DNA from: a virus
Virus record (IMG/VR): IMGVR_UViG_3300032053_005429
Coordinates: 1-37,163 of that record
Length of the DNA stretch: 37,163 bases
Reading direction: 5' to 3' (one strand)
A program made the position numbers and the translations under genes. Shown here one piece after another: positions 7,991 through 15,870 of this stretch (its first letter is position 1; the number at the start of each line of letters is the position of its first letter). The notes under the pieces are model-generated. The model was not told where the DNA came from. It made no database searches and worked only from the letters and a program-made list of their open reading frames with translations.

Positions 7991-8033
7991 ACGTGGGGCA
8001 CCCAAACTTCTCGTGGTGCCCCACGTTCTATTT
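7991..8033 (+). terminator. Hairpin terminator after the major capsid gene
   Basis: A perfect 12-bp stem, ACGTGGGGCACC (7991-8002) with GGTGCCCCACGT (8015-8026), encloses a 12-base loop and is followed by TCTATTT. It begins 21 bases after the capsid stop codon and ends 26 bases before the next start, fitting a (possibly leaky) intrinsic terminator that raises capsid mRNA over downstream genes. Confidence 0.75.
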
Positions 8034-8051
8034 AGGCAAGGAGAATACCCC

Positions 8052-8765
8052 ATGGAAGCTGTTCGAGAGAGATTTGAGACCAGAGTTGTTACCGACGAGA
8101 AGGGAACTACTACCGAAGTTTCCGACCGTCGCGTCGGTAAACCAGAGACCTTCGAGTTTGGTGCTCCCGATGACGTTGTCACCCAGGTAGTCAAAGGTGG
8201 GTACATCAAGAATTGGAAGCCCGACTTCTTTTCCTCATTGCATGAGCATGGTGTGGTCGCCAGGTTCTACTATGACACCCGCATCGCCGTTGACATTGGG
8301 AACCCTGACAGCAAGTTGGCTCGTAAGAAACGACGGCTGCTCCACAAGAACGGCTTCGCATATTTCTGCATCTCACCAGGCTACCCCGAAGATGCTGGTC
8401 AGCTTCTGAAGTTGCTCCAAGCTGCCATTCAGGAGTACCGTGAATACGAGAAGGTGAACCCTCGTCCGATTGTGTACCAGGAAGGTATCATCATCGGCGA
8501 GGATGGCAACCCGAGGACGGCCAAAGTTCGTGCCATTGACATCGACGTTGGTGGCAAGGTCATTGGTAGCACGGAACTCCAGGCACAGGATCTCCTGCGC
8601 ACGTCACAGCCACTGTCTAAGGCTGACGCTGGGATGCTGCGTAGGAACGCGGCACTGTATGAGCATGTCCGAAAGTGCCTGACGGCTGGGCAGCCATTCC
8701 GGAATCCCTTCGTCGCTCGAAAGCGCAGGCAGTTCGATGTAGACTACGAAGCTGTGCCTGCCTGA
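8052..8765 (+). CDS. Hypothetical protein downstream of capsid
   Basis: This 237-residue soluble protein has no recognised domain. The ATG at 8052 has AAGGAGAATA about 5-8 bases upstream; an upstream in-frame GTG at 8013 lies inside the terminator hairpin and is rejected. The protein has a charged N-terminal third, a mid-region with strand-helix pattern (FAYFCISPGYPEDAGQLLKL) and a C-terminal helical part ending in a basic segment (ARKRRQFDVDYEAVP). Its place between the capsid terminator and the sugar-modification genes suggests a minor virion or assembly protein. The FISPGYP-type segment gives no secure homology. Confidence 0.5.
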   Translation: MEAVRERFETRVVTDEKGTTTEVSDRRVGKPETFEFGAPDDVVTQVVKGGYIKNWKPDFFSSLHEHGVVARFYYDTRIAVDIGNPDSKLARKKRRLLHKNGFAYFCISPGYPEDAGQLLKLLQAAIQEYREYEKVNPRPIVYQEGIIIGEDGNPRTAKVRAIDIDVGGKVIGSTELQAQDLLRTSQPLSKADAGMLRRNAALYEHVRKCLTAGQPFRNPFVARKRRQFDVDYEAVPA

Positions 8766-8781
8766 CGTTTCATACCCTTGT

Positions 8782-8852
8782 GCGCCCGCCTCTTTCCTCT
8801 GCTTGTCTTAGCGACCGTCGGCGCTGGGCTGAGTGGCTCCTGGGGCGGGCGC
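8782..8852 (+). terminator. GC-rich long-loop inverted repeat before the glycosylation cassette
   Basis: GCGCCCGCC (8782-8790) is the exact reverse complement of GGCGGGCGC (8844-8852). The 53-base loop contains smaller pairings such as AGCG with CGCT. The structure fills most of the 121-base gap between two genes. It lacks a T-run, so it may be a Rho-type or processing structure rather than a classical terminator. Confidence 0.35.
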
Positions 8853-8886
8853 TCCCATTCTGTGATTGGATTAGGGGAGAAACGTC

Positions 8887-9600
8887 ATGGTAGACAGACC
8901 ATATGCCTTCTTAGAAGGCGCATCTCGTAGCTGCATATTCCGTGGTAACCTGACGCACGCTGCCAGACAGATACGCGAGTTGTATCCCATCGCTGCCTAC
9001 GACCATCGTCCTTGGATGAGCGACCACGAGGGCGACCTCGCCAAGCACGCAATGGAAGAGTACAGGCGTGGCTATGCCTGCTTCAAGTGGGCCGTCGCTC
9101 GGATTCTACAGCCTAAGACAATCCTGGAAATCGGTGTCGCTGGAGGGGTATCAGCCAGAGCCTTCTTGTCGGCGTGCCCGGATGCGTACTACCTTGGTTT
9201 AGACAACGAGCAAGAAGACGACGCCATAGGGTTCCGGCTAGTAGAGTGGACCCGGGAGATGCTGGCCGATTGTGGGTTCAAACGCTTCGACATCGTTTTA
9301 CAGGACAGTCGGGCACTATCACAATTGCCCAAAGCCAATCTCGGTATGAAAGACGCACCGTTCGATCTCATCCACATTGATGGCGACCACTGCTTTGAAG
9401 CGGCCAAACATGACATGCTCTTGGCCCTAGAATCTGGAGCACCCTGGATTCTGGCCGATGATGGCAGGAACTCTAAGACAATGGGTGGGATAATGAGTGC
9501 GCTATCGGAGTGGCATGAAGAACCCGAGGCTTTGGACTGGGCGTATTTCGAGGATACCTGGAGTGGCAGCATTCTCTTTGAAAGAGAGAAATCAAGATAG
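8887..9600 (+). CDS. Class I SAM-dependent methyltransferase (Methyltransf_24-like)
   Basis: This 237-residue enzyme has a Rossmann SAM-binding core. Motif I is LEIGVAGG (80-87), an acidic residue closes the second strand (GLDNE, D106), QDS (139-141) follows strand three, and FDLIHIDGDHCFEAA (159-173) with LADDG (189-193) is typical of the Methyltransf_24 family found in sugar, rhamnosyl-O- and antibiotic-type methyltransferases. The target cannot be read from sequence, but the two following genes are GT9 glycosyltransferases, so methylation of a sugar is the simplest reading. GGGGAG lies 8 bases before the ATG. The next gene starts 11 bases after the stop, so the three genes likely form one transcript. 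Confidence 0.75.
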   Translation: MVDRPYAFLEGASRSCIFRGNLTHAARQIRELYPIAAYDHRPWMSDHEGDLAKHAMEEYRRGYACFKWAVARILQPKTILEIGVAGGVSARAFLSACPDAYYLGLDNEQEDDAIGFRLVEWTREMLADCGFKRFDIVLQDSRALSQLPKANLGMKDAPFDLIHIDGDHCFEAAKHDMLLALESGAPWILADDGRNSKTMGGIMSALSEWHEEPEALDWAYFEDTWSGSILFEREKSR

Positions 9601-9610
9601 GGAGGCTTGT

Positions 9611-10561
9611 GTGAGATTTCTTCTTGCGCAGGGTATCGGGGACTGTCTTTGGGCTCTATTCAAGGTGCAAGATATTGCCAAGAAGATGGGTGATGGTAGA
9701 GTTGAACTGCACGTCGCCTGTACCCGCTTGGACTTGCTCCAGACTAGGGCCTTGGAATTCGTCAGGCGCTTCTCGTTCGTAGACTCTGCCCAGATGAAGA
9801 TATTCCCCTCTGTCTTGAAGCGCGGTGAACCTCCGGCGATAGCACAGGGGCGGTGGAACTACATCGATGACTGGACCGAGGTAGACGGCTGCCATGCTCT
9901 GATGCCCAATGCTCATATTGAGGAGGGCAAACGGCTAGAGACGTGGCTCCCAGGCTTCGAGATGGACTGGACGATCGCTGATCGGTATAGCTTCTACCAA
10001 GGTGAATTGTTGGTAGCCGACGAGCTTAGGAAGAGATGCAATGGTGATTACTGCATATTCTGTCTTGGGGCCATCTCTGGTAACATCTTCGACGGCCACA
10101 ATCGCGGGATGCTTTGGATGCCAGAGGACTGGGTCGCTCTGAGTAGGCGGCTGTGCCCGAAACACGTCCAGCGTATTGTAGTGGTCGGTGCGCCTTATGA
10201 CCTCAGCTATTGGGAGCATTTCGTAAAGCCTCTACTCTCAGAAGAGGAGAGCAAGCGGTGGATCTCCACCATCGGGGACTGGAACATCAGTACGACATTT
10301 GCTGTGGTCAGGAACGCCAGGTTCATCGTCTCGTTTCAGTGTGGCATCGGTATCTTCGGTAGCTACCTGAGAGTCCCAACGGCCATATTCTGGCGTCCCT
10401 ACGGCGACTCTATCTCATGCGAGTATAGGGTCACGTTTTCTGAGGACGAGGCATCAGCTTGGGTAGCGCCGTACATGCTACCAGATAAGCACTTGCCCTG
10501 CATCTACACGAAGCACTCCGCAGAGCAGATTGCTTGTGAAATCATAGCTAGGAGTTGGTGA
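9611..10561 (+). CDS. GT9 heptosyltransferase-like glycosyltransferase, divergent
   Basis: This 316-residue protein starts with FLLAQGIGDCLWALFKVQ, matching the GT9 N-terminal pattern (short strand, G-x-G-D, helix) of ADP-heptose:LPS heptosyltransferases. The C-terminal half has the second Rossmann region, RIVVVGAPYD, and a donor-site-like stretch NARFIVSFQCGIGIFGSYLR followed by VPTAIFWRPYGD, resembling the usual SxDxGxxHLAxALGxPxxxLFGP but with the His and key Asp replaced. Activity may therefore differ. The GTG at 9611 follows GGGAGG and matches the domain start; an in-frame ATG at 9497 lies deep inside the upstream gene. Its stop overlaps the start of the next gene (TGATG), showing translational coupling with a second GT9. 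Confidence 0.65.
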   Translation: MRFLLAQGIGDCLWALFKVQDIAKKMGDGRVELHVACTRLDLLQTRALEFVRRFSFVDSAQMKIFPSVLKRGEPPAIAQGRWNYIDDWTEVDGCHALMPNAHIEEGKRLETWLPGFEMDWTIADRYSFYQGELLVADELRKRCNGDYCIFCLGAISGNIFDGHNRGMLWMPEDWVALSRRLCPKHVQRIVVVGAPYDLSYWEHFVKPLLSEEESKRWISTIGDWNISTTFAVVRNARFIVSFQCGIGIFGSYLRVPTAIFWRPYGDSISCEYRVTFSEDEASAWVAPYMLPDKHLPCIYTKHSAEQIACEIIARSW

Positions 10562-11655
10562 TGAAGAAAGTCATCAATGCGATGGGCCAGGCTGTGAAAG
10601 TCATGGACTTCGCGGAGTTGCAGGCGCTACAGGGGTTTGTCCATAAGTATGAACGTGGCATGGACCTGTCTGACAAGCGCCTCGTGGTGAGACATACTTG
10701 GGGTATCGGTGATACTCTCTTTGCTACGCCTGTCGTCAAAGAACTGAAGCGGCTATACCCAACTTGCAAGATAGCATTTGCAAGCTCCTGGCCGGACGTC
10801 CTGAAACACAACCCAGATGTCGATGATATCCTGCCCGTCGGAGAGTTTAATGCTGGGGATTGGGTTCACAGGTTTGGTGGCCACATCTGGGTCTTAGATT
10901 TTAACTTGCCAGGTCTAAAGGACGGTAGGGTCAGTCCGAAGATCAGCGAGCATCTGCTAGAACTGCTCCGCCGTCAGCCAGCACAACTGAACAACCATGA
11001 GAGGGAATTCATAACTCGCTCTCGGAGCTTGTACACAGGCCGCTACAAGCAGATTGTGCTGGACGCCTACTGCGAGCGCGCAGGTGTGAACCCCGAGGTC
11101 AAGACCGTCTATTACTACCCAACCGACGAGGAGCTACAGCGCCTCCAAGGCTTCATATCTGGCTTCAGGAATGAAAATAGGAGAGTCATCGTTCTGTCTC
11201 CAAGTTCTAGTTCCTTGCTTAAGGACTACCCCTACTGGAATGACGTCATACGGCAGATTCCCATTACTACTACGTGGCTTCTCGTAGGAAACCCCCACGA
11301 CCGCTGGCCAAATCCGTCGAAACCAAATGTCATAGACCTCCGTGGAGCGTTGAAGCTACGTGAGTCGGCCGCGCTGACGCTCGTTACCGATCTCCTCTGT
11401 TGTAGCGATACTGGGCTTCTGTACGTCCGTGCCAGCAAGAACTTGCCTTGCATAGCCCTCTATGGCCCACACGAGCCCGAAGCCTTCCTGAAGTATTTCC
11501 CAAGCGTGCTGGGCTTGCGTAGTACGACCGTCTGCTCTGTGGGGTGTGGCGTAGATGCTGTCGCTTGTAGTGATAGCACGTCCGCTCCATGTATGACCGC
11601 GCTAAAGCCCGAGCTCGTAGCCGCCCACATCCTTCAGGTGCTAGACCTAAAGTAA
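10561..11655 (+). CDS. GT9 heptosyltransferase-like glycosyltransferase
   Basis: This 364-residue protein is a clearer GT9 member than its neighbour. After a 40-residue extension it reads VVRHTWGIGDTLFATPVVK with the GIGD loop at 48-51, then LYPTCKIAFASSWPDVLKHNP and VDDIL, all typical of the acceptor domain. The C-terminal domain has IDLRGALKLRESAALTLV, then DLLCCSDTGLLYVRASK and IALYGPHEPE, the standard donor-binding arrangement (SDTG, YGP) with Tyr where heptosyltransferases usually have His. The enzyme would move a sugar, possibly heptose-like, from a nucleotide donor. Known GT9 enzymes act on LPS core; in phages the target may be host envelope sugar or a virion protein. The ATG at 10561 has AGGAG 7-8 bases upstream. 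Confidence 0.75.
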   Translation: MKKVINAMGQAVKVMDFAELQALQGFVHKYERGMDLSDKRLVVRHTWGIGDTLFATPVVKELKRLYPTCKIAFASSWPDVLKHNPDVDDILPVGEFNAGDWVHRFGGHIWVLDFNLPGLKDGRVSPKISEHLLELLRRQPAQLNNHEREFITRSRSLYTGRYKQIVLDAYCERAGVNPEVKTVYYYPTDEELQRLQGFISGFRNENRRVIVLSPSSSSLLKDYPYWNDVIRQIPITTTWLLVGNPHDRWPNPSKPNVIDLRGALKLRESAALTLVTDLLCCSDTGLLYVRASKNLPCIALYGPHEPEAFLKYFPSVLGLRSTTVCSVGCGVDAVACSDSTSAPCMTALKPELVAAHILQVLDLK

Positions 11656-11681
11656 CTACACCTAGAAGGGGGATCCACTAC

Positions 11682-12296
11682 ATGTCTGGTTTCACAGCTA
11701 TTCTGCGCGGAGCAAAGTGTGAGCTGTCGGCCGTGTTGATCCGTGGTGACGGTACGCGGAAAGATCTGGGCGTAATCGCCAAGAGTTCGACTTGGTACAC
11801 AACCATACGAGGGTGGTTGCGGGGTCTTCTGCTATTGGCCTGCGTCGTAGCCTTCATCGATGGAGCAGTGCAAGGCGATCTACTCGGTTGGCTAATTGCA
11901 GCCGGGGGTTGCACGCTAGGCATTGTCACTACCGTAGGCGTGAACTACATGGCCAGTGACTTTGCATCGGGTGGCTCAACCCCGACCATCAGCGGCTTCA
12001 AGTTCCACGACTCTGGCGTCGGTACAGGTGGTGCAGTAATCGGGGATACCGCTCTTGGTTCCCCCGCCGGGTCAGCACGAGTCACGGGCACGCCGAGCAA
12101 CCCCAGCGCCAATATCTACAGGTCGGTGGCTGCTATTGCCTACACCACCACGTTAGCCATTACCGAGTGGGGATTGTTCTCGGCCTCCACAAGCGGGACG
12201 TTGTGGGATCGTCGCGTGTTCGCGGCCATCAACGTGGTGAACGGCGACAGCATTCAGTTCACCTACAACTTGACCGTTCCCAGTGGTGGTTCATAA
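11682..12296 (+). CDS. Virion structural protein with hydrophobic N-terminal segments
   Basis: This 204-residue protein has an N-terminal part with one or two membrane-like helices (LRGLLLLACVVAFIDGAVQ and LLGWLIAAGGCTLGIVTTVGV). The C-terminal domain, FKFHDSGVGTGGAVIGDTAL through ITEWGLFSASTSGTLWDRRVF, is a pattern I associate with recurrent phage structural proteins of unknown role (motif K/F-x-H-D-x-G-x-G). The ATG at 11682 has AGAAGGGGGA upstream; an in-frame upstream start at 11589 overlaps the GT9 gene. The two-part build suggests a membrane- or virion-embedded anchor joined to a small beta domain. It is the first gene of the run 11682-15139. Confidence 0.55.
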   Translation: MSGFTAILRGAKCELSAVLIRGDGTRKDLGVIAKSSTWYTTIRGWLRGLLLLACVVAFIDGAVQGDLLGWLIAAGGCTLGIVTTVGVNYMASDFASGGSTPTISGFKFHDSGVGTGGAVIGDTALGSPAGSARVTGTPSNPSANIYRSVAAIAYTTTLAITEWGLFSASTSGTLWDRRVFAAINVVNGDSIQFTYNLTVPSGGS

Positions 12297-12322
12297 ATCG
12301 CAGTTGTGGCGAGGAGTGATTC

Positions 12323-13108
12323 ATGGCTATCTCAACGCTGGACGGGTACATTGCTGCTGTGAAGCAACGGTTGACCTGGTACAAAAGCGGCAGTCGGACC
12401 TCCGTTGCAGCATTGCCCACTACTGTGTTTGACCAGGCTGGCAATCCAGGAGCTGGGGCGTTGGCAATAGGCAATACGGCGGCCGGGATAGTGCCTGTCA
12501 GTACGGATGCCGGTTATCCCCTCATCCGTACCATCACCAACACTGGCTACCTCTCGCGGGTGGAGTTCAGCAGCCCGGTGGCCTGCCGTTTGATACTCTT
12601 CGACCGCCTCTTTGCGGCTGGGGCTTATGCCTACAATGCCGACACGACTCTGGCTTCGCAGCCTAGCTATGCGGGCCGGGTTCCCGGGGCGAACTACGCG
12701 GGTTTGGAGCTTTGGGTGGAGGCCGTTACGGCTTTCACTTTGGTACCGGCCTTCGAGATCAACTATCTGGACCAGGATGGTGCAGCCGGTGACACAGGCT
12801 CTATAGCCGCTCCTAATGCACTTATCCTGGGTCGGTGTTTCCAGTTGCCCCTAGCAGCCGGTGACAACGGGATACAGCAGATCACCAGGGTACGTTGCAT
12901 AACGGCTTCGGCCGGCACGTTCAACGTCATGGTCCTGCGTCGTCTATGGACCGGGCGGGTGACGATTGCCAACGCCAATGATGTCTATGATCTGCTGTGG
13001 ACCGGAATGCCACAGGTTTACTCGACTAGTGCGTTGTACGTTATGGTTGCGGCCGATAGCACGGCGACCAGTACTCCGGAGTGTGCGTTTGAGGTAGCCG
13101 ATGGCTAA
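12323..13108 (+). CDS. Putative virion structural protein
   Basis: This 261-residue protein is rich in Ala, Thr and Gly with many beta-prone stretches (RTITNTGYLSRVEFSS, RLILFDRLFAAGAY, GLELWVEAVTAFTLVPAF). It has no signal peptide or enzyme motif, and the overall look is of a virion surface or appendage protein. GAGGAGTGATTC directly precedes the ATG at 12323. The end overlaps the next gene by 8 bases, so the repeat protein is probably translated in step with this one. The family is not recognised with confidence. Confidence 0.5.
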   Translation: MAISTLDGYIAAVKQRLTWYKSGSRTSVAALPTTVFDQAGNPGAGALAIGNTAAGIVPVSTDAGYPLIRTITNTGYLSRVEFSSPVACRLILFDRLFAAGAYAYNADTTLASQPSYAGRVPGANYAGLELWVEAVTAFTLVPAFEINYLDQDGAAGDTGSIAAPNALILGRCFQLPLAAGDNGIQQITRVRCITASAGTFNVMVLRRLWTGRVTIANANDVYDLLWTGMPQVYSTSALYVMVAADSTATSTPECAFEVADG

Positions 13109-14807
13109 CATCTGGAGGAAACAGCCGAGCGGCAGGTTGCGTCACGGCAATCTTCTGAGGAGAGCACCGACTGACGCCTCGCAACTAATCGCTACGGGCT
13201 TTTTCGTTGGCCTATCTCAAGTTCTGACCAGTTCCATGTCAGCCTTCTCTGGGGTGGTGACCCGCTTCCCGCAGAAAGTATTTGCCGCCATGGTGTCCTC
13301 GCTTGCTGCCACACTTCTCAAGTTTACGACTAAGGCTGGTATGGCTGCTGGTATGAGCAGTTTTGTGGGCTTGGTCGTGCGCATTGGGCAGAAAACTCTG
13401 AGTGCAAGTACGATTGCATTCACGGGAGGCATTGCCAGAATTACCAGTAAGTCCCTACCATCATCTATATCAACGTTTGCCGCTACGGTTTCTATGTTGG
13501 TAAACAAGACGTTACCGGCCTCTTTAGGAGCATTCAGTGCTACAGTGGCTAGGAAACTCGCCAGAACGGTATCGGCTTCCATGAGTGCATTTGCCGGGGG
13601 GTTAGTAGGGGTTCATACCTTTGTTATTACCCTCGCCTCGTCAATGGCTACGTTCTCAGGTGCCGTAGTGAGGTTGACAGGGAGGAGCCTACAGTCGGCG
13701 ATGGCTGCCCTCACTGGGACAACAAGTCGGCAGGCTAATCGTGTTCTACCGGCTGCGCTGTCTACATTCTCAGGGCAGACTTTGAAGTGGACTGGGAAAG
13801 GGCTGACCGCCTCTGTATCCACTTTCTCAGCAACGATGTTTCGGTGGGTCAGCAAGAGCTTGGCGGCATCAATGGGCAGTTTCCTCGGTACAGCAGTTCG
13901 CAAGGCACAGAAGGTTCTGCCAGCCTCGATGCCCACTTTCTCAGCGACCACTTTTCGTGCGACCTGGAAGGCCCTGCCGTCCTCCATGTCCGCCTTCACT
14001 GCCAGTGTTTCCCGTGCTGCTGCCAAGACGTTTGGTGCAGGCATGGCCTCGTTCTCTGCTGTGGTTACACGGAGTGCTCGGAAGGTTGTCAGTGCTGGGA
14101 TGAGTTCGCTGTCTGCCACCATAGCCGCCGTTCTGGGTGGTGGGGCGCAGGTCTACGAGAAGGTATTCGATGCAGTGATGTCCTTCTCGGCCACAGTCAG
14201 TCGGAGTACCTCCCGGTCGGTGTCGTCCTCTATGTCCGCATTCAGCGGTACTCTTCTGCGATCCGCACGGAAGGTGACGGTATCTTCCATGAGTATGTTT
14301 GCTGGCCAGATTTCAAAGCAAGTTGGCAAGGTTCTATCAGCTTCCGTGGCCAACTTCTCAGCCGCCCTTTCTAGGTATGTAAAGAAGACCATCAGCGCAG
14401 TGCAGTCCGTCTTCGCGGCGCAACTGCGGAAACGGACTCTCCGTGTCATGAACTCCGAGATGTATCAGCACAGCGCCCAGATGGTGCGCATCGCACAGAA
14501 GACCGCATCGGCATACATGGGCTCTTTTGCTGGCTCTCTTGGGACTATGGCTGGCAAATGCTTTACGGCCACAATGAGCTTCTCTGCTGGCTTACTCAAG
14601 CACACCAGCCACAGCATCAATGCCACTCTCGTCCAGTTCTCTGCCGAGATTGCGCCTAGGAGAGTGATAGCCTGGGTGATTGACCAGTTGCATGTGATAC
14701 GACCGATGGTGGCAAGCCTTCTTGGCGTGCGCTCTGCCACGCTTGAAGTCAATGGCATTCTGACGAAAAGTTTTGTTGTTACCGCTTCTGGACTATTGGT
14801 GGAGTAA
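13101..14807 (+). CDS. Virion-region protein made of about 25 repeats of 19 residues
   Basis: This is a 568-residue protein. After a basic 39-residue leader, residues about 40-515 form a tandem array with consensus K-x-L-x-A-S-M-x-x-F-S-A-x-V-x-R. The central Phe (sometimes Leu or His) recurs at 49, 68, 88, 107, 126, 145, 164, 185, 204, 223, 242 and onward to 513; 20 of 24 intervals are exactly 19. Each unit offers two short alternating hydrophobic strands flanked by Lys/Arg, compatible with a beta-solenoid or fibrous rod. A unique C-terminal domain of about 50 residues (IAWVIDQLHVIRPMVASLLG) closes it. No enzyme motif is present. It is flanked by virion-type genes and overlaps the upstream gene by 8 bases. 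A fibre, tail or capsid-lattice component is inferred. Confidence 0.65.
   Translation: MANIWRKQPSGRLRHGNLLRRAPTDASQLIATGFFVGLSQVLTSSMSAFSGVVTRFPQKVFAAMVSSLAATLLKFTTKAGMAAGMSSFVGLVVRIGQKTLSASTIAFTGGIARITSKSLPSSISTFAATVSMLVNKTLPASLGAFSATVARKLARTVSASMSAFAGGLVGVHTFVITLASSMATFSGAVVRLTGRSLQSAMAALTGTTSRQANRVLPAALSTFSGQTLKWTGKGLTASVSTFSATMFRWVSKSLAASMGSFLGTAVRKAQKVLPASMPTFSATTFRATWKALPSSMSAFTASVSRAAAKTFGAGMASFSAVVTRSARKVVSAGMSSLSATIAAVLGGGAQVYEKVFDAVMSFSATVSRSTSRSVSSSMSAFSGTLLRSARKVTVSSMSMFAGQISKQVGKVLSASVANFSAALSRYVKKTISAVQSVFAAQLRKRTLRVMNSEMYQHSAQMVRIAQKTASAYMGSFAGSLGTMAGKCFTATMSFSAGLLKHTSHSINATLVQFSAEIAPRRVIAWVIDQLHVIRPMVASLLGVRSATLEVNGILTKSFVVTASGLLVE
13218..14646 (+). repeat. 57-bp protein-coding tandem repeat array
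   Basis: The array encodes the 19-residue repeats described for the surrounding gene. Units are clearly related as protein, but their bases and codons differ from unit to unit, so the array is old and kept by selection on the protein rather than recently expanded. Irregular spacings occur at four places (18, 20, 21 and 25 residues). Confidence 0.75.
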
Positions 14808-14812
14808 CCAAC

Positions 14813-15139
14813 ATGGCATTCCCCAGCAAAATCACGCTCTCACCGCTGAATAGCCAGATCGTAAAACTTTCTGGGCTTCAGAATAGCCTGACTGGCGTCT
14901 ACCTCAATAGTGCTGCTGTCATGGTTACTCTGGTTGATCGCAGCGGGAAGCCCGTCGCTGGTTGTACCAATCTGGCATTGATCTATGATGCTGGTTCAAA
15001 CGGCAACTACCAAGGCATGATTGACGCCAGTTTCAACCCTCCAGTCGGTGAAGGGTACACGCTCAGGGTCGTAGCTACACAGGATGGGAACACAGCGAAT
15101 TGGTCCATCGCCGCAGCGATTTCGCGGCGGACTTCTTAG
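14813..15139 (+). CDS. Small Ig-like virion protein
   Basis: This 108-residue protein starts 5 bases after the repeat-protein stop. Beta strands alternate with turns: VYLNSAAVMVTLVDRSGKPV, then NLALIYDAGSNGNYQGMI, then GEGYTLRVVATQDGN and TANWSIAAAISRR. This order (variable-argument strand, D-x-x-G-x-P-V turn, G-x-Y-x-L) resembles small Ig-like or carboxypeptidase-regulatory-like modules common in phage head-tail regions. It is probably a small virion component between the repeat protein and the connector genes. The exact role is unknown. Confidence 0.5.
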   Translation: MAFPSKITLSPLNSQIVKLSGLQNSLTGVYLNSAAVMVTLVDRSGKPVAGCTNLALIYDAGSNGNYQGMIDASFNPPVGEGYTLRVVATQDGNTANWSIAAAISRRTS

Positions 15140-15168
15140 ACTACTGTAACTTCTGGTAGGAGGCCCAA

Positions 15169-15864
15169 ATGTCTGCCTGGAAGCAAGCTGACGTCATCCG
15201 TGCAGTCCGTATTGAGGTATCCGATGAAGTGGGTGGCAAGACACTGTTCCAGTATAGCCCCTTCATCGGTGAGCAGGACGGCGCAAACGCCATATTCCAG
15301 ATACCGCAGACGCGGATAGCTGAAGACACCCTCAAGGTCTACAGCGATGGCGTGCTGCTCACTCTGGGTGTAGACTACACCCTGGATGACCCGATGGTCG
15401 GGCAGCTGACTTTCGCAGCGCCTCCTCCTGTAGAAAACTCCCTGACGGCCACGTTGAGCTGGCTGTTCTTCTTGACCGCCGAGCTTGACAGGCACCTGAA
15501 CCGTGCAGCCAACGACCTGAACTACCCGACGTACCACACGGACGAAGCTACGGTTGCTGACTCAGAAGCAACGGCAGCAATCGCTGATATCCCAGATGGC
15601 CTGAAGACAGCCATCGTCATGTTGGGGGCGTACCATGCTTCCCATGCGTTGGCTCAGAGGTTTGCCAGCAAGTACGATGTGAGCGTTGGAGAGCAGGACT
15701 TCACCTTGTCGCAGCTTGCGGATCACTATGAGAAGCTCGCGTCGCAGCTATATGATAGGGGCATCAAGGCCAGAGACGAGTTCTACAAGGCCAGTGGTCA
15801 GCAGTATAGGGCGTCGGTGGCTGCACAGGGCTGGATGCTGCCACAGGTCACTCCGAAACGGTAA
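15169..15864 (+). CDS. Head-tail connector / head-completion protein
   Basis: This 231-residue protein has two parts. The N-terminal 100 residues are beta-rich with LKVYSDGVLLTLGVDYTLDD, a segment I associate with phage structural modules. The C-terminal half is helical (GLKTAIVMLGAYHASHALAQR, LADHYEKLASQLYDRGIKA), in the manner of gp6-type or gp15-type head-tail adaptors that bind under the portal. GGTAGGAGGCCCAA precedes the ATG at 15169. It is the first of a series of neck genes running to 18642. Adaptor function is inferred from the helical domain and the gene order. Confidence 0.55.
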   Translation: MSAWKQADVIRAVRIEVSDEVGGKTLFQYSPFIGEQDGANAIFQIPQTRIAEDTLKVYSDGVLLTLGVDYTLDDPMVGQLTFAAPPPVENSLTATLSWLFFLTAELDRHLNRAANDLNYPTYHTDEATVADSEATAAIADIPDGLKTAIVMLGAYHASHALAQRFASKYDVSVGEQDFTLSQLADHYEKLASQLYDRGIKARDEFYKASGQQYRASVAAQGWMLPQVTPKR

Positions 15865-15870
15865 CATACG

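Noticed and set aside
8013-8051. Upstream GTG start for the gene at 8052
   Set aside because: It lies within the loop/right arm of the capsid terminator; the AAGGAG-preceded ATG at 8052 is better.
13787-14374. Plus-strand 195-codon ORF inside the 19-residue repeat gene
   Set aside because: It is in a second frame of a low-stop repeat array and has no ribosome site; the repeated +1 frame clearly carries the protein pattern.
13218-14646. CRISPR array
   Set aside because: The 57-bp periodicity is coding and divergent at the DNA level, with no identical repeats separated by unique spacers.
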